Assembly: GCF_001427795.1 (NCBI RefSeq) | Contig: NZ_LMHJ01000003.1 | Location: forward strand, 488,204 to 552,203 | DNA from: Nocardioides sp. Root682 | GTDB taxonomy: Bacteria; Actinomycetota; Actinomycetes; Propionibacteriales; Nocardioidaceae | DNA length: 64,000 nucleotides | Direction of reading: 5' to 3' | In this document: positions 1-7,392 of the stretch, in pieces | Layout: every line of letters begins with the position of its first letter | How positions within the stretch are numbered: position 1 is the stretch's first letter | Program-made: the position numbers and the translations under genes | Notes under the pieces: generated by a model | Told to the model about the DNA's origin: nothing | Database searches by the model: none | What the model saw: only the letters and a program-made list of their open reading frames with translations

Positions 1-371
1 CAAACATCAAGGCGTTGCTCTCGCACGAAGATTGGTTCGCGGACCTTGATCCGGCTCTGGTGGCGGTCGAAACGTCGGATCCCGCATCAATTCGACGAAA
101 GCTGGCTCCGCAGACGGGCTTGGTTCTTCTCCTTCCGATCAGTGCCGCCTCGGTTCCGCAGGGAAAGGCCATAAAGCTTGACAGTCGGCGTGAAATGGAC
201 GCCGTTAGCGGACTGGTCGGGGTCGGGATCATTTTCCCCGAGGTTGGTGACGCCGGTGTAGCCGGTGACGGAGATTTCTTCGCGGTGGTGCCGGATTGGG
301 AGCCCGAAGCGCTCGACGAAGAGGACGACGAGATTGTGCTCGATGAACTGTCCGAGGAGATCGCAGAATGA
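1..371 (+). CDS. Z1-domain ATPase of a MutL/Z1 defence operon (C-terminal part, 5' end outside window)
   Basis: Only the last 123 codons are visible; the frame is open from base 3 to the stop at 369-371, so the gene starts upstream of the window. The visible part has a hydrophobic strand GLVLLLPISAA, then VGVGIIFPEVGD, then a very acidic tail. I recognise this as the usual end of Z1-type helicase-like ATPases, which are encoded with GHKL ATPases and PD-(D/E)XK nucleases in restriction-like systems. The ATPase motifs lie off the window. The stop overlaps the next start (ATGA), so translation is probably coupled. The assignment rests on the short C-terminal match and strongly on the following two genes. 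Confidence 0.6.
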   Translation, partial: NIKALLSHEDWFADLDPALVAVETSDPASIRRKLAPQTGLVLLLPISAASVPQGKAIKLDSRREMDAVSGLVGVGIIFPEVGDAGVAGDGDFFAVVPDWEPEALDEEDDEIVLDELSEEIAE

Positions 372-1369
372 TCGGCATCGGAGCTGAGTTCGTCCTCTTG
401 GATGCGAACAAAGAGAAAGTGATTTCCGGCCAGATGAAGACCCGCGATCTCGATCAGAAGGTCGGAGGCAAGGCCATCCGGCTCGCTGTCGATCACTTGG
501 GACAGAGGCACCTGCTCGTGCCGACCGCGGGTTGCAAGGTTAAGCCGGACCACTCCGCTGCTGGCGTGGCGTTGGCTGGCCACGCGATGATGGACGGTGG
601 CACGCTACTGAACTTCGTCGACGTCCACTGCCACCTGCCGCATCTCAATGGCGTGTTTGAGCGCATGGTCGACGACATCGTCGAACGTCTGGCAAGTGGC
701 CCCGAAAACCCACCGTCCACCTGTCGAACGGTCGTCGCTGAGTGGAAGGAACTGCTGAAGTCAGCGGGCCTTCCCATCGGGCGTGAGAAAGTCGAGGGGA
801 TCGTGGGCGAGTTGACCATGTTGAAGCTGATCCTCGGGGCCGATCCTGTTGCCGCCGTTGAGACCTGGAAAGGTCCGGCCGGGGGCCTGCATGACTTCGT
901 TGCGGGTCTCCGCCACCTCGAAGTGAAGGCGACGGCTTCCTTGGACGGGAAGGTGGTGTCAATCAGCAACTTAGATCAACTTGACCCAGGACCTCACGAA
1001 CTCTGGCTGGGAGTCATTCACTTGGTGGAGGATACGGAGGCGCCCAGCATTGACATCCTCGTGGACGAACTAACTTCGCTGGGGGTGCCGAAGGCCACGC
1101 TTGTGGCGAAGATTCACCAAGCTGGGTACGTCGTCGGCAGCGCAGCGGACAGAGATTTTAGATTTGGCGTCAAGTCCGTGCGGATCTGGAATGTTGGGAC
1201 TGAGTTTCCTGGACTGCGGCGTAGTCACATTGATCCCCGCCATCTGAACGGGGTGGGCAGGGTGCGTTACGAGCTGAATCTCGATACCGCGCCAGAAGGC
1301 ATTCATGCAGACCAAGTTGACGCGCAGCTTGCGCAATGGGTGTCTGAAGGAGCCAACGTTGATGGATGA
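368..1369 (+). CDS. PD-(D/E)XK motif protein (DUF4420), nuclease component
   Basis: A 333-residue protein with the DUF4420 layout. The N-terminal half is poorly conserved. It is followed by GIVGELTML (E148), W167-KGP, HDF (D176), LEVKAT (E185, K187) and SISNLDQLD (Q204). This gives the E-D-ExK-Q constellation of a restriction-endonuclease fold, so it is predicted to cut DNA. It overlaps the upstream Z1 gene by 4 bases and the downstream ATPase gene by 8 bases, so the three are very likely one transcript. In this family the nuclease works with the Z1 and MutL-like ATPases. The target is unknown. Confidence 0.82.
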   Translation: MIGIGAEFVLLDANKEKVISGQMKTRDLDQKVGGKAIRLAVDHLGQRHLLVPTAGCKVKPDHSAAGVALAGHAMMDGGTLLNFVDVHCHLPHLNGVFERMVDDIVERLASGPENPPSTCRTVVAEWKELLKSAGLPIGREKVEGIVGELTMLKLILGADPVAAVETWKGPAGGLHDFVAGLRHLEVKATASLDGKVVSISNLDQLDPGPHELWLGVIHLVEDTEAPSIDILVDELTSLGVPKATLVAKIHQAGYVVGSAADRDFRFGVKSVRIWNVGTEFPGLRRSHIDPRHLNGVGRVRYELNLDTAPEGIHADQVDAQLAQWVSEGANVDG

Positions 1370-3140
1370 GGCGTCCCCGCTCGACTGGTTTCCCAAGCGA
1401 TTCGCAGAGGGTGACATCGATGGAGCTGGAGCCCGCCGGTTGCTCGGGGTGCCCAACATTTCAACCACTGAAGTACTTGTTCGGGAAACAGCGCAAAACA
1501 GCTGGGACGCTCGTCGACCTGGCGCTGTTGTCGACTTCAACGTCACGCTTCGCCGTCTTGGAGAGGCAGCTGTTGGAACCCTTCGCGATGTGGTTTTCGC
1601 GGAAGGATCTGACTCCACAGACATTGACAAGCTGTTGACGGGACACTCAATCCGCGTGCTTGAGATATCGGACCGGGGGACGGTTGGACTTGACGGCCCG
1701 GTGAGGGCTGATCTTGCGTTCGGGGAAGGGGAATCTCGAAATTTTGCGAACCTGATCCTCAACTTGGGTGCACCCAGGGACGTGCACTTGGGTGGCGGAA
1801 CCTACGGCTTTGGTAAGACGATCGCATACGTCGTGAGCAAGGTCTCCACGGTAATCTTCTGGACGAGATGTCATACAGCTCATGGCGTTGAGGATCGCCT
1901 GATTGCCTCGGCTATTGGCGACGCGTTTGACTTGGACGGCTACCGCTACACGGGTCGTCATTGGTGGGGGATCTTGGTGGACGATCGCGTCGAACCGATT
2001 CGAGGACAGCGCGCTGCGGCGCTTGCCGAGCGGCTGTTTGCGAATAAGTTTGCTACGGGTGCGACTGGCACCAGCATGTTGATTGTCGACCCACAGCTCG
2101 ACTCTGAAAATGATGTGGAGATTGTCGCAGATCTCAAGGCCGCGATGACGATGAATCTTTGGCCAAAGATGGTGCCTGAATCGGGTCGCGACACGATGAA
2201 TATTTCGCTGATTCATGAGGGCACCGAGGTGCCGCTTCAGGAGGTGACGAATGCTGAGATTCGTCCTCTGGTCGACTGCCTTGTTGCGGTTCGGGCCGCT
2301 CAAGCTGGAGGGCCCGTTCCGCAGGCATTCTTTCCGACGAGGGTATTCGAGATTGCTTCGCAACGACCACCAAAGGTACTTGGACATTTGGCGCTGTCGC
2401 GTTGGCCACGAGGGGACAAGGATGCTCCATCCCATCATGTCGCTCTGATGCGGACGGACACCGAGCTCGTGGTGAAGTACGAAGAGCACCGGGCGCTGCC
2501 GGATGAAGACTTCGGTTGGGTTGGGGTTTTCAAACCGACGGCCCAGACCGACGACTCATTTGCATCTGCGGAGCCCCCCGCACACGACGACTGGGTTGTC
2601 TCCGGGATCCAGGACGCCAGAATGAAGCGGGACGTGAACATCGCACTCCGCGAAATCCGGAACCGGGTCAACGAGTTCGTCGCTCCACTCGATCAAGCGG
2701 ATCGAGCAGTTGGCGATGCTCCGTCCGCGGCCTCCTTGGGCAACAAGCTGGCCAGCCTCCTTGTCGGATTGCCAGGAAATGCTCCTGAGCGGACGCCGGG
2801 ACCGAGGCGAGGCAGCAGCGGTGTGCGTAGGCCGTCGGCACGGGTGGACCTGATAGACGCGGGTCCGAGCAGCGAGCCGGGCTGGACGTCAATGCGATTC
2901 GGAATCCGCCTTGAACGAGGATCCCCATTGGGCGAGTGGGTTGCCGTGGTTCCCAGTGTCGGATACGACGGCGGCAGCGGCACCAAGGACATCGATCAAT
3001 GGATCCGCCCGGTGGGGTGGATGCCGTCGCATTCTTTGGAGCCCATGCTGGTCAAGTCGGGGAGGGCCGTCGAGTATCTCGTTGAATGTCGTGATGATGT
3101 TGCGCTCGACATCGATGTCAAGATCGTGAATCCCGAATGA
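1362..3140 (+). CDS. GHKL (MutL/HSP90-like) ATPase of the defence operon
   Basis: A 592-residue protein started at the ATG at 1362, which overlaps the preceding stop; the frame is open further upstream, but this ATG gives the coupled start. All GHKL signatures are present: the N-box VRETAQNSWDA (E42, N46, D49), SDRGTVGL (D104, G106) and the glycine-rich GGGTYGFGKT (144-153). The remaining ~430 residues are presumably the transducer and partner-binding region. MutL homologues beside Z1 ATPases and REase-fold proteins were described as bacterial restriction-like systems related to eukaryotic MORC ATPases. The expected role is ATP-dependent clamping or sensing that controls the nuclease. Confidence 0.8.
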   Translation: MDEASPLDWFPKRFAEGDIDGAGARRLLGVPNISTTEVLVRETAQNSWDARRPGAVVDFNVTLRRLGEAAVGTLRDVVFAEGSDSTDIDKLLTGHSIRVLEISDRGTVGLDGPVRADLAFGEGESRNFANLILNLGAPRDVHLGGGTYGFGKTIAYVVSKVSTVIFWTRCHTAHGVEDRLIASAIGDAFDLDGYRYTGRHWWGILVDDRVEPIRGQRAAALAERLFANKFATGATGTSMLIVDPQLDSENDVEIVADLKAAMTMNLWPKMVPESGRDTMNISLIHEGTEVPLQEVTNAEIRPLVDCLVAVRAAQAGGPVPQAFFPTRVFEIASQRPPKVLGHLALSRWPRGDKDAPSHHVALMRTDTELVVKYEEHRALPDEDFGWVGVFKPTAQTDDSFASAEPPAHDDWVVSGIQDARMKRDVNIALREIRNRVNEFVAPLDQADRAVGDAPSAASLGNKLASLLVGLPGNAPERTPGPRRGSSGVRRPSARVDLIDAGPSSEPGWTSMRFGIRLERGSPLGEWVAVVPSVGYDGGSGTKDIDQWIRPVGWMPSHSLEPMLVKSGRAVEYLVECRDDVALDIDVKIVNPE

Positions 3141-4018
3141 CCAAGACGCGGGTCATGCCGCACCGTGTCGCGACCTCGGATTCTGTTTCATGGCACCCGT
3201 GGACGATCCTGACGCCCTCTGGATGGCTCACGGTGCCGGACATGTTGACTGATTGGGACTACGCAACCGACATTGTGCTCAGGAGTGCTGCGACGGTGGA
3301 TATCGCTGCGGTGCTTGAGGCGACTGGGCTCTCATCAACCGGAGCGCTTGAGTTGATTGCGGTTGTGGACTGCCCGGCCGCGATGCGACGCGTCGTTGGA
3401 CGTTCGCCGATCGATGACGGCGGTGGAGCGCAGATCGAAATATCGTTGCCGCGCGGTCAGATGGCACGCGAGCTTCGACTGTCAACCAAGTTGGTGACCG
3501 CTGAGTCTTCGTCGTCGGTCGGCCTGCGCATCGGGTGGAGGCGGGGGTCGATCCTTGCCTTCAGTGCTCCTCAAGTGATCGTCCTAGAGGGATCTGGCGG
3601 TAGGTTTCCGATCGAGCCCGTGGACTTTCAGAAGGTCGGACGACCTCCCTCGCCGTGGGCCTTGGTCACCAGCTTCACCGATCTGAATGAGTCGTTCGCG
3701 GGAGCTGTCCGACTTTTGGTAAATACGGGTCACCCAGTTGGCCTGTTGGCAATGCAGAAGGAACCCCCGCAAGGTTTGCCAGCGGTGCTGAAGGCCGATG
3801 TTGTTCGCCGGCTTCTGGCCGAGATCGCGCATCAAGACTTGGAGCTTGCCGAGTCGCATGATGACGAGTCTGTCGGTGCTGTCGCGAGCGGGATGTGCGA
3901 GCTGTACTTGAGCCAGCCGTTGGCGACTGTGATCAAGACCCTGCGCACGGACCCGGGGTACCTGGACGACCTACTCCAAGCATCGATGGATCCGTTGCGG
4001 GAGGTGTGGACGGAATGA
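3137..4018 (+). CDS. Unknown protein in the MutL/Z1 defence operon
   Basis: A 293-residue protein with no motif I recognise. It overlaps the GHKL gene by 4 bases (ATGA) and the next gene by 4 bases, so it belongs to the same translational unit. The sequence looks soluble, with beta-rich alternating segments in the first ~190 residues and a mainly helical C-terminal ~100 residues (DVVRRLLAEIAHQDLELA and similar). No signal peptide or membrane segment is seen. Position suggests an obligate subunit of the system, perhaps an adaptor or specificity factor, but that is inference only. Confidence 0.7.
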   Translation: MTKTRVMPHRVATSDSVSWHPWTILTPSGWLTVPDMLTDWDYATDIVLRSAATVDIAAVLEATGLSSTGALELIAVVDCPAAMRRVVGRSPIDDGGGAQIEISLPRGQMARELRLSTKLVTAESSSSVGLRIGWRRGSILAFSAPQVIVLEGSGGRFPIEPVDFQKVGRPPSPWALVTSFTDLNESFAGAVRLLVNTGHPVGLLAMQKEPPQGLPAVLKADVVRRLLAEIAHQDLELAESHDDESVGAVASGMCELYLSQPLATVIKTLRTDPGYLDDLLQASMDPLREVWTE

Positions 4019-5085
4019 CTTGGGTATATCCGCGCCTTGGTGTTGCTCATGCTCAACATCGGCTGGACGAGTTGCGCGAGGCGTTCGGAGGTGGTGGTTT
4101 AGCGGCCGTTGGACGGATGGCAGCCACCGATCATCCATTCAAGACGCCAGTCGCCACGGGAGGGGCTGTCGCGTCACCCGCCAAGTTGGAGCAGGTTCGC
4201 GCCGACGTCCTGGGGCGATTAGATCCGTGGCTTGGGACGCAGGATCCGCTGCGCGCAGTGAGTCGTGATACCGCCCGATACGACATCGCGCTCGGTCAAG
4301 TGTTGCGACAAAGTCTCGAGATCGTCCCCTCAGACGCGGCTCACGGTGAGACTTGGAGCTTCTTAGCGCTCGTTTTGTTGCCGGACGTCTGCGCTGCGAG
4401 GTTCCCCGACCTCCATGCAGACCGGATGATCGGAACGCCGTCCAAGCATGCGCTGCGACGAGTGTGGGATCGGGAGGAGGTGCTGTTGGAACTTCTGGAC
4501 CCAGCCCATCCAAAGCCACTCGGCGAGGACGAGCTGTTCCAGTTGTTCGATCGAACGGCATTGGTGCGCGATCATCGACTTGTTCGAGCGCTCGTTGCTG
4601 CTGTCCTCAAGAGCGGCGAGGGAGATCGCAGCTCTTGGGCTCGCCAACTCTACAAACGCATCACTTTTCTGACCGGCGCTAGGCTCCTCGACGTCCTCAG
4701 CGATCAGGAACTCGATGACCTAGTTCGCTCCGAAGCCGCCAAGATTGAAGGTTCAGAACCGGCGGAGCCGTTCTCGCGATTGAAGGTCCGGCTGCCGAGT
4801 GATCCGACGGAGCTGAAGTTCACCTTGTCGCTGACAGATGCATGGGCGTCACGGGTCGATGCATTCATGCCTGCGGGCGTCTTTGAGTTGGACGTCAGAT
4901 CGGTCGGCGCCGTCGATGCTGCCCGTCGAATGGTCGGTCGCCTAGATGACTCAGTTGGCCCCAGCGAGTTCGAAACGGCGGTCCTTGAACTGATGCTCGA
5001 TGCGCAGTACCTACACCTGTTTGCGGGCGAAGCCATCGAACTCGCGCGTTCGAATCTCCAACGGTCGCAATCTCAGAAGCGCTGA
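4015..5085 (+). CDS. Unknown protein in the MutL/Z1 defence operon, possibly DUF6339-like
   Basis: A 356-residue protein started at the ATG at 4015 that overlaps the preceding stop (ATGA). It begins MTWVYPRLGVAHAQ and contains WSFLALVLLPDVCAARFPD near residue 120, which resembles small DUF6339-type proteins found beside Z1 and DUF4420 genes. I am not certain of the family. The C-terminal half is helical and charged. No catalytic motif, signal peptide or membrane segment is visible. It is the last tightly coupled gene of the operon. AIPR, a common partner in mza-like systems, is not found here; nothing in the sequence resembles its abortive-infection domain. Confidence 0.7.
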   Translation: MTWVYPRLGVAHAQHRLDELREAFGGGGLAAVGRMAATDHPFKTPVATGGAVASPAKLEQVRADVLGRLDPWLGTQDPLRAVSRDTARYDIALGQVLRQSLEIVPSDAAHGETWSFLALVLLPDVCAARFPDLHADRMIGTPSKHALRRVWDREEVLLELLDPAHPKPLGEDELFQLFDRTALVRDHRLVRALVAAVLKSGEGDRSSWARQLYKRITFLTGARLLDVLSDQELDDLVRSEAAKIEGSEPAEPFSRLKVRLPSDPTELKFTLSLTDAWASRVDAFMPAGVFELDVRSVGAVDAARRMVGRLDDSVGPSEFETAVLELMLDAQYLHLFAGEAIELARSNLQRSQSQKR

Positions 5086-5116
5086 TCTTCCCCGGGCGGG
5101 CTGGCAAGCTGCAGAG

Positions 5117-5356
5117 ATGATCAAACAAGACTTGGCGGACCACGTCATTGAGGCGCTCAAGGATCTCGGCGGTTCGGCGACAGTCGTTGACGTGTGCCGC
5201 GAGGTGTGGTCAAAACATGAAAAGGATCTCCGCTCGAGCGGAGACCTGTTCTTCACTTGGCAGTACGACATCCGGTGGGCAGCGCAAAAGCTGCGCAACG
5301 ACGGCTTTCTAGCGCCAACATCTCGCGGTGCGGCCTCGCGGTGGAAGTTGTCTTGA
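5117..5356 (+). CDS. Small winged-helix accessory protein of restriction-type loci
   Basis: A 79-residue protein starting at the ATG at 5117 (MIKQDLADHVIEALKDLGG). Helices followed by VVDVCREVWSKHEKDLR and FTWQYDIRWAAQKLRNDGFL, ending in a basic turn, resemble the winged-helix (HARE-HTH/Mrr-N-like) domains that sit alone next to restriction and phage-defence genes. It lies 31 bases after the preceding stop in the same orientation. A DNA-binding or regulatory role for the operon is likely by family, but unproven. It marks the downstream end of the island. Confidence 0.65.
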   Translation: MIKQDLADHVIEALKDLGGSATVVDVCREVWSKHEKDLRSSGDLFFTWQYDIRWAAQKLRNDGFLAPTSRGAASRWKLS

Positions 5357-5550
5357 GGTTGCGAGCCTCGATCTGGGACAAGATCAAGAGGCGCTTCGCA
5401 GCTTGGCCGTGCGCAAGGCAGACCGCTGAATTGTCTCTTGGGTGCGGGCGCTGTGCCGTGGCAGTCGCCGAGCCGGAGAACGCCGTGCTCCCCTCCGGTG
5501 GCGACGACCGGGGCGCACTCGCTGCCAACACCGTGGACGGGGAAACGAGG
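5357..5550. other. Boundary region between defence operon and mutT, no gene seen
   Basis: About 190 bases lie between the winged-helix gene and the convergent mutT. Short open frames exist on both strands, but none has a convincing start, ribosome site or recognisable product. Base composition shifts here, from the milder composition of the defence island to the GC-rich background. The region may hold remnants of the insertion boundary. I saw no tRNA, integrase fragment or clear direct repeat. Confidence 0.4.
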
Positions 5551-5979
5551 TCATTCTGAACCGAGCCGGGTATCGAGCTGGAGCTTCACCAGCTCCACCG
5601 CAGGCAGATCCGCCGGCGCCCACTCGAGGTCATCCAGCTCATCCGGCGCCAACCACAGCAGCGCCGCATGCTCGGTCGCGGTCGGCGTACCGTCGATCAG
5701 CTCGCAGTAGAAGGTGGTCAACGTGATGACACCGAAGCCGTACTTGTGCGTCGTGGCGGTCACCTTCGCGCCGACGCGGATCCGGCAGCCCAGCTCCTCG
5801 AGGATCTCCCGCTCGAGCGCACGTCCCGCGGATTCGCCGGGCTCGATCTTGCCGCCGGGGAACTCCCACAGGTCGCCGGTTTCGCCACCCGGCTCGCGCC
5901 TGGCGCACAGCACCAGGCCGTCGCGGACGATCACGGCCCCGACGACCTTGAAGTGCTTCGTGCCGGTCTCGTAGCCCAC
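5551..5979 (-). CDS. mutT: NUDIX hydrolase, MutT-like 8-oxo-dGTP diphosphatase
   Basis: A 142-residue protein from a GTG start. The Nudix box occupies residues 42-64: GGKIEPGES, then REILEELG, matching GX5EX7REUXEEXGU with all catalytic glutamates. ARREPGGETGDLWEFPGG just before the box is typical of MutT/NUDT1-like enzymes that hydrolyse 8-oxo-dGTP and so prevent A:T to C:G transversions. It stands alone, convergent with the defence operon and divergent from the next gene. Substrate choice within the superfamily cannot be fixed from sequence alone. Confidence 0.85.
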   Translation of the reverse strand: MGYETGTKHFKVVGAVIVRDGLVLCARREPGGETGDLWEFPGGKIEPGESAGRALEREILEELGCRIRVGAKVTATTHKYGFGVITLTTFYCELIDGTPTATEHAALLWLAPDELDDLEWAPADLPAVELVKLQLDTRLGSE

Positions 5980-6122
5980 GGCCGAAGCCTACGGGCGGGT
6001 CCGCCTCGCCCCGAGAGCGCTCACGGTTACGTCGCATCCCTACTGCCGTTGGCGACCCAGCCCGACGAGCATGATCGCGGGCCCGTCTGGGCTCGGCAGA
6101 TCAATCAGATTCGGGGACAACC

Positions 6123-7067
6123 ATGCGTGATGGGACCAGGTGGGCCATGATCCGGCGGTCGGGGGTGGCGGCATTGGCAGTGGGGATCGGTGCTTTCGGG
6201 ATCGTTGCCGTCAGCGCTCCTGTGGCCCGGGCAGCAACGGCAGCCTGTCAGCAGACCTTTGCCAGCGGGGCTCTCAACCAGCCGATTCCAGACTCTCCCT
6301 CATCGGGGAGCAGCGGGTACCTCGGGACGACGCCGTTCGACGTGCCCGAAGGACTGACCGTCGCCGACATCGACGTGACCCTCAACCTTCACCACACCTA
6401 CATCAGCGACGTGGTGGTCATCTTGTACTCCATGACTGATGCATCGATCGCCCGTGCGAGCAGCTACGTGGTCTTCCGTGTGGGCCGCGGCAACAACGAC
6501 ATGGTGGGAACGGTCCTCAACGACCAGGCCGCGGACCCGCTGGGTTGGGGCGTCGCTCCCTTCACCGGTTCCTTCCAGCCGTCGGAGCGGCTCTCTACGC
6601 ACAACGGAGCAGTCGGAGGCAAGTTCTTTGTGGGCGTGTACGACATGGAACCCGGCGACACCGGCACCCTCAATGACTGGTCGATGAAGGTCACCTACGT
6701 CAGCTGCGACTTCGACAGCGACGGTGTCGAGGACCACAAGGACAGCTGTCGCGGGATTGCCGCAGCCACTGCGACGGGGTGCCCGTTGACGACGCGGACG
6801 TTGACGTCGACGTACTCGAGCGGCAAGTTCAGGGGCCGCATCTCCTCTCCGGTCGCGGGTTGCAAGGCATCGCGTCCGGTCACCATCTGGAAGGCCGTCA
6901 CCGGTCCGGACCGCAAGGTGGGCACAGCCACCAGCCGGTCCGACGGGACCTATCGGCTGACGCGCACCAAGAGGGCCGGGCGCTACTACGCAACGACCCC
7001 CCTGTCGGCGGCCACGAACCAGGCGCAGTGTCCTGCTGCACGGTCGACCACCTTCAGAATTCGCTGA
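6123..7067 (+). CDS. Secreted protein with proprotein-convertase P domain and a calcium-binding type-3 repeat
   Basis: A 314-residue exported protein. A signal peptide (IRRSGVAALAVGIGAFGIVA, then APVARA-AT) ends near residue 39; the ATG at 6147 is an alternative start. Residues ~45-195 form a P/Homo-B domain: a jelly-roll with VADIDVTLNLHHTYISDVVV and a terminal GTLNDWSMKVTYV strand. A thrombospondin type-3-like element follows (DFDSDGVEDHKDSC), then a ~90-residue Ig-like or carboxypeptidase-regulatory-like C-terminal domain. P domains normally sit beside a protease or hydrolase domain, and none is present here. An extracellular adhesin or binding role is possible. Confidence 0.75.
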   Translation: MRDGTRWAMIRRSGVAALAVGIGAFGIVAVSAPVARAATAACQQTFASGALNQPIPDSPSSGSSGYLGTTPFDVPEGLTVADIDVTLNLHHTYISDVVVILYSMTDASIARASSYVVFRVGRGNNDMVGTVLNDQAADPLGWGVAPFTGSFQPSERLSTHNGAVGGKFFVGVYDMEPGDTGTLNDWSMKVTYVSCDFDSDGVEDHKDSCRGIAAATATGCPLTTRTLTSTYSSGKFRGRISSPVAGCKASRPVTIWKAVTGPDRKVGTATSRSDGTYRLTRTKRAGRYYATTPLSAATNQAQCPAARSTTFRIR

Positions 7068-7084
7068 GCTGGAGGGTTCCTGAC

Positions 7085-7124
7085 GCAGTGGCCCGGTCTC
7101 CTGTCGAGGAGGCGGGGCCACTGC
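7085..7124. terminator. Stem-loop after the P-domain gene
   Basis: Arms 7085-7101 and 7108-7124 pair over 17 bases with one mismatch and one G-T pair around a 6-base loop, starting 18 bases after the stop of the secreted protein gene. There is no U-tract, as is common in actinobacteria. Confidence 0.55.
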
Positions 7125-7226
7125 AACGTGGCCCCGGAGTCACGCTCGGACAGACCTCGTAGTTCGTCGTGACCATCTCTTGCGGGTTAGCCCACGTCGG
7201 CTCCCACAGGTACCTACCTTCGAGGT

Positions 7227-7352
7227 GTGAACCTCGGATTCCATACCCGCGACGTCGACGCCCACCACCCGTTGGCGCGTTGGGCTGCCTGGGGCATCGG
7301 CCTGCTCCTCATCGTCGCCGCAATGGTGGTGGCGTTGATGTTCTCGTCCTAG
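7227..7352 (+). CDS. Small single-span membrane protein (41 residues)
   Basis: A GTG-started frame of 41 codons encodes a polar N-terminus (MNLGFHTRDVDAHHPLARWA) followed by a clear transmembrane helix (WGIGLLLIVAAMVVALMF) and two serines. Purine-rich bases just upstream (gaggtg) could serve as a ribosome site. The gene lies downstream of the stem-loop at 7085-7124 and converges on the DUF346 gene. Too short for routine gene calling, it is supported by the coherent helix and the stop immediately after it. The function is unknown. Confidence 0.55.
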   Translation: MNLGFHTRDVDAHHPLARWAAWGIGLLLIVAAMVVALMFSS

Positions 7353-7392
7353 CGAGCGGGCACGTCGTACGACGCACCCGCCCGCCGCGTCC

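Noticed and set aside
5257..5559. Plus-strand open frame of ~100 codons after the winged-helix gene
   Set aside because: It overlaps the winged-helix gene in another frame and has no coherent product or ribosome site.
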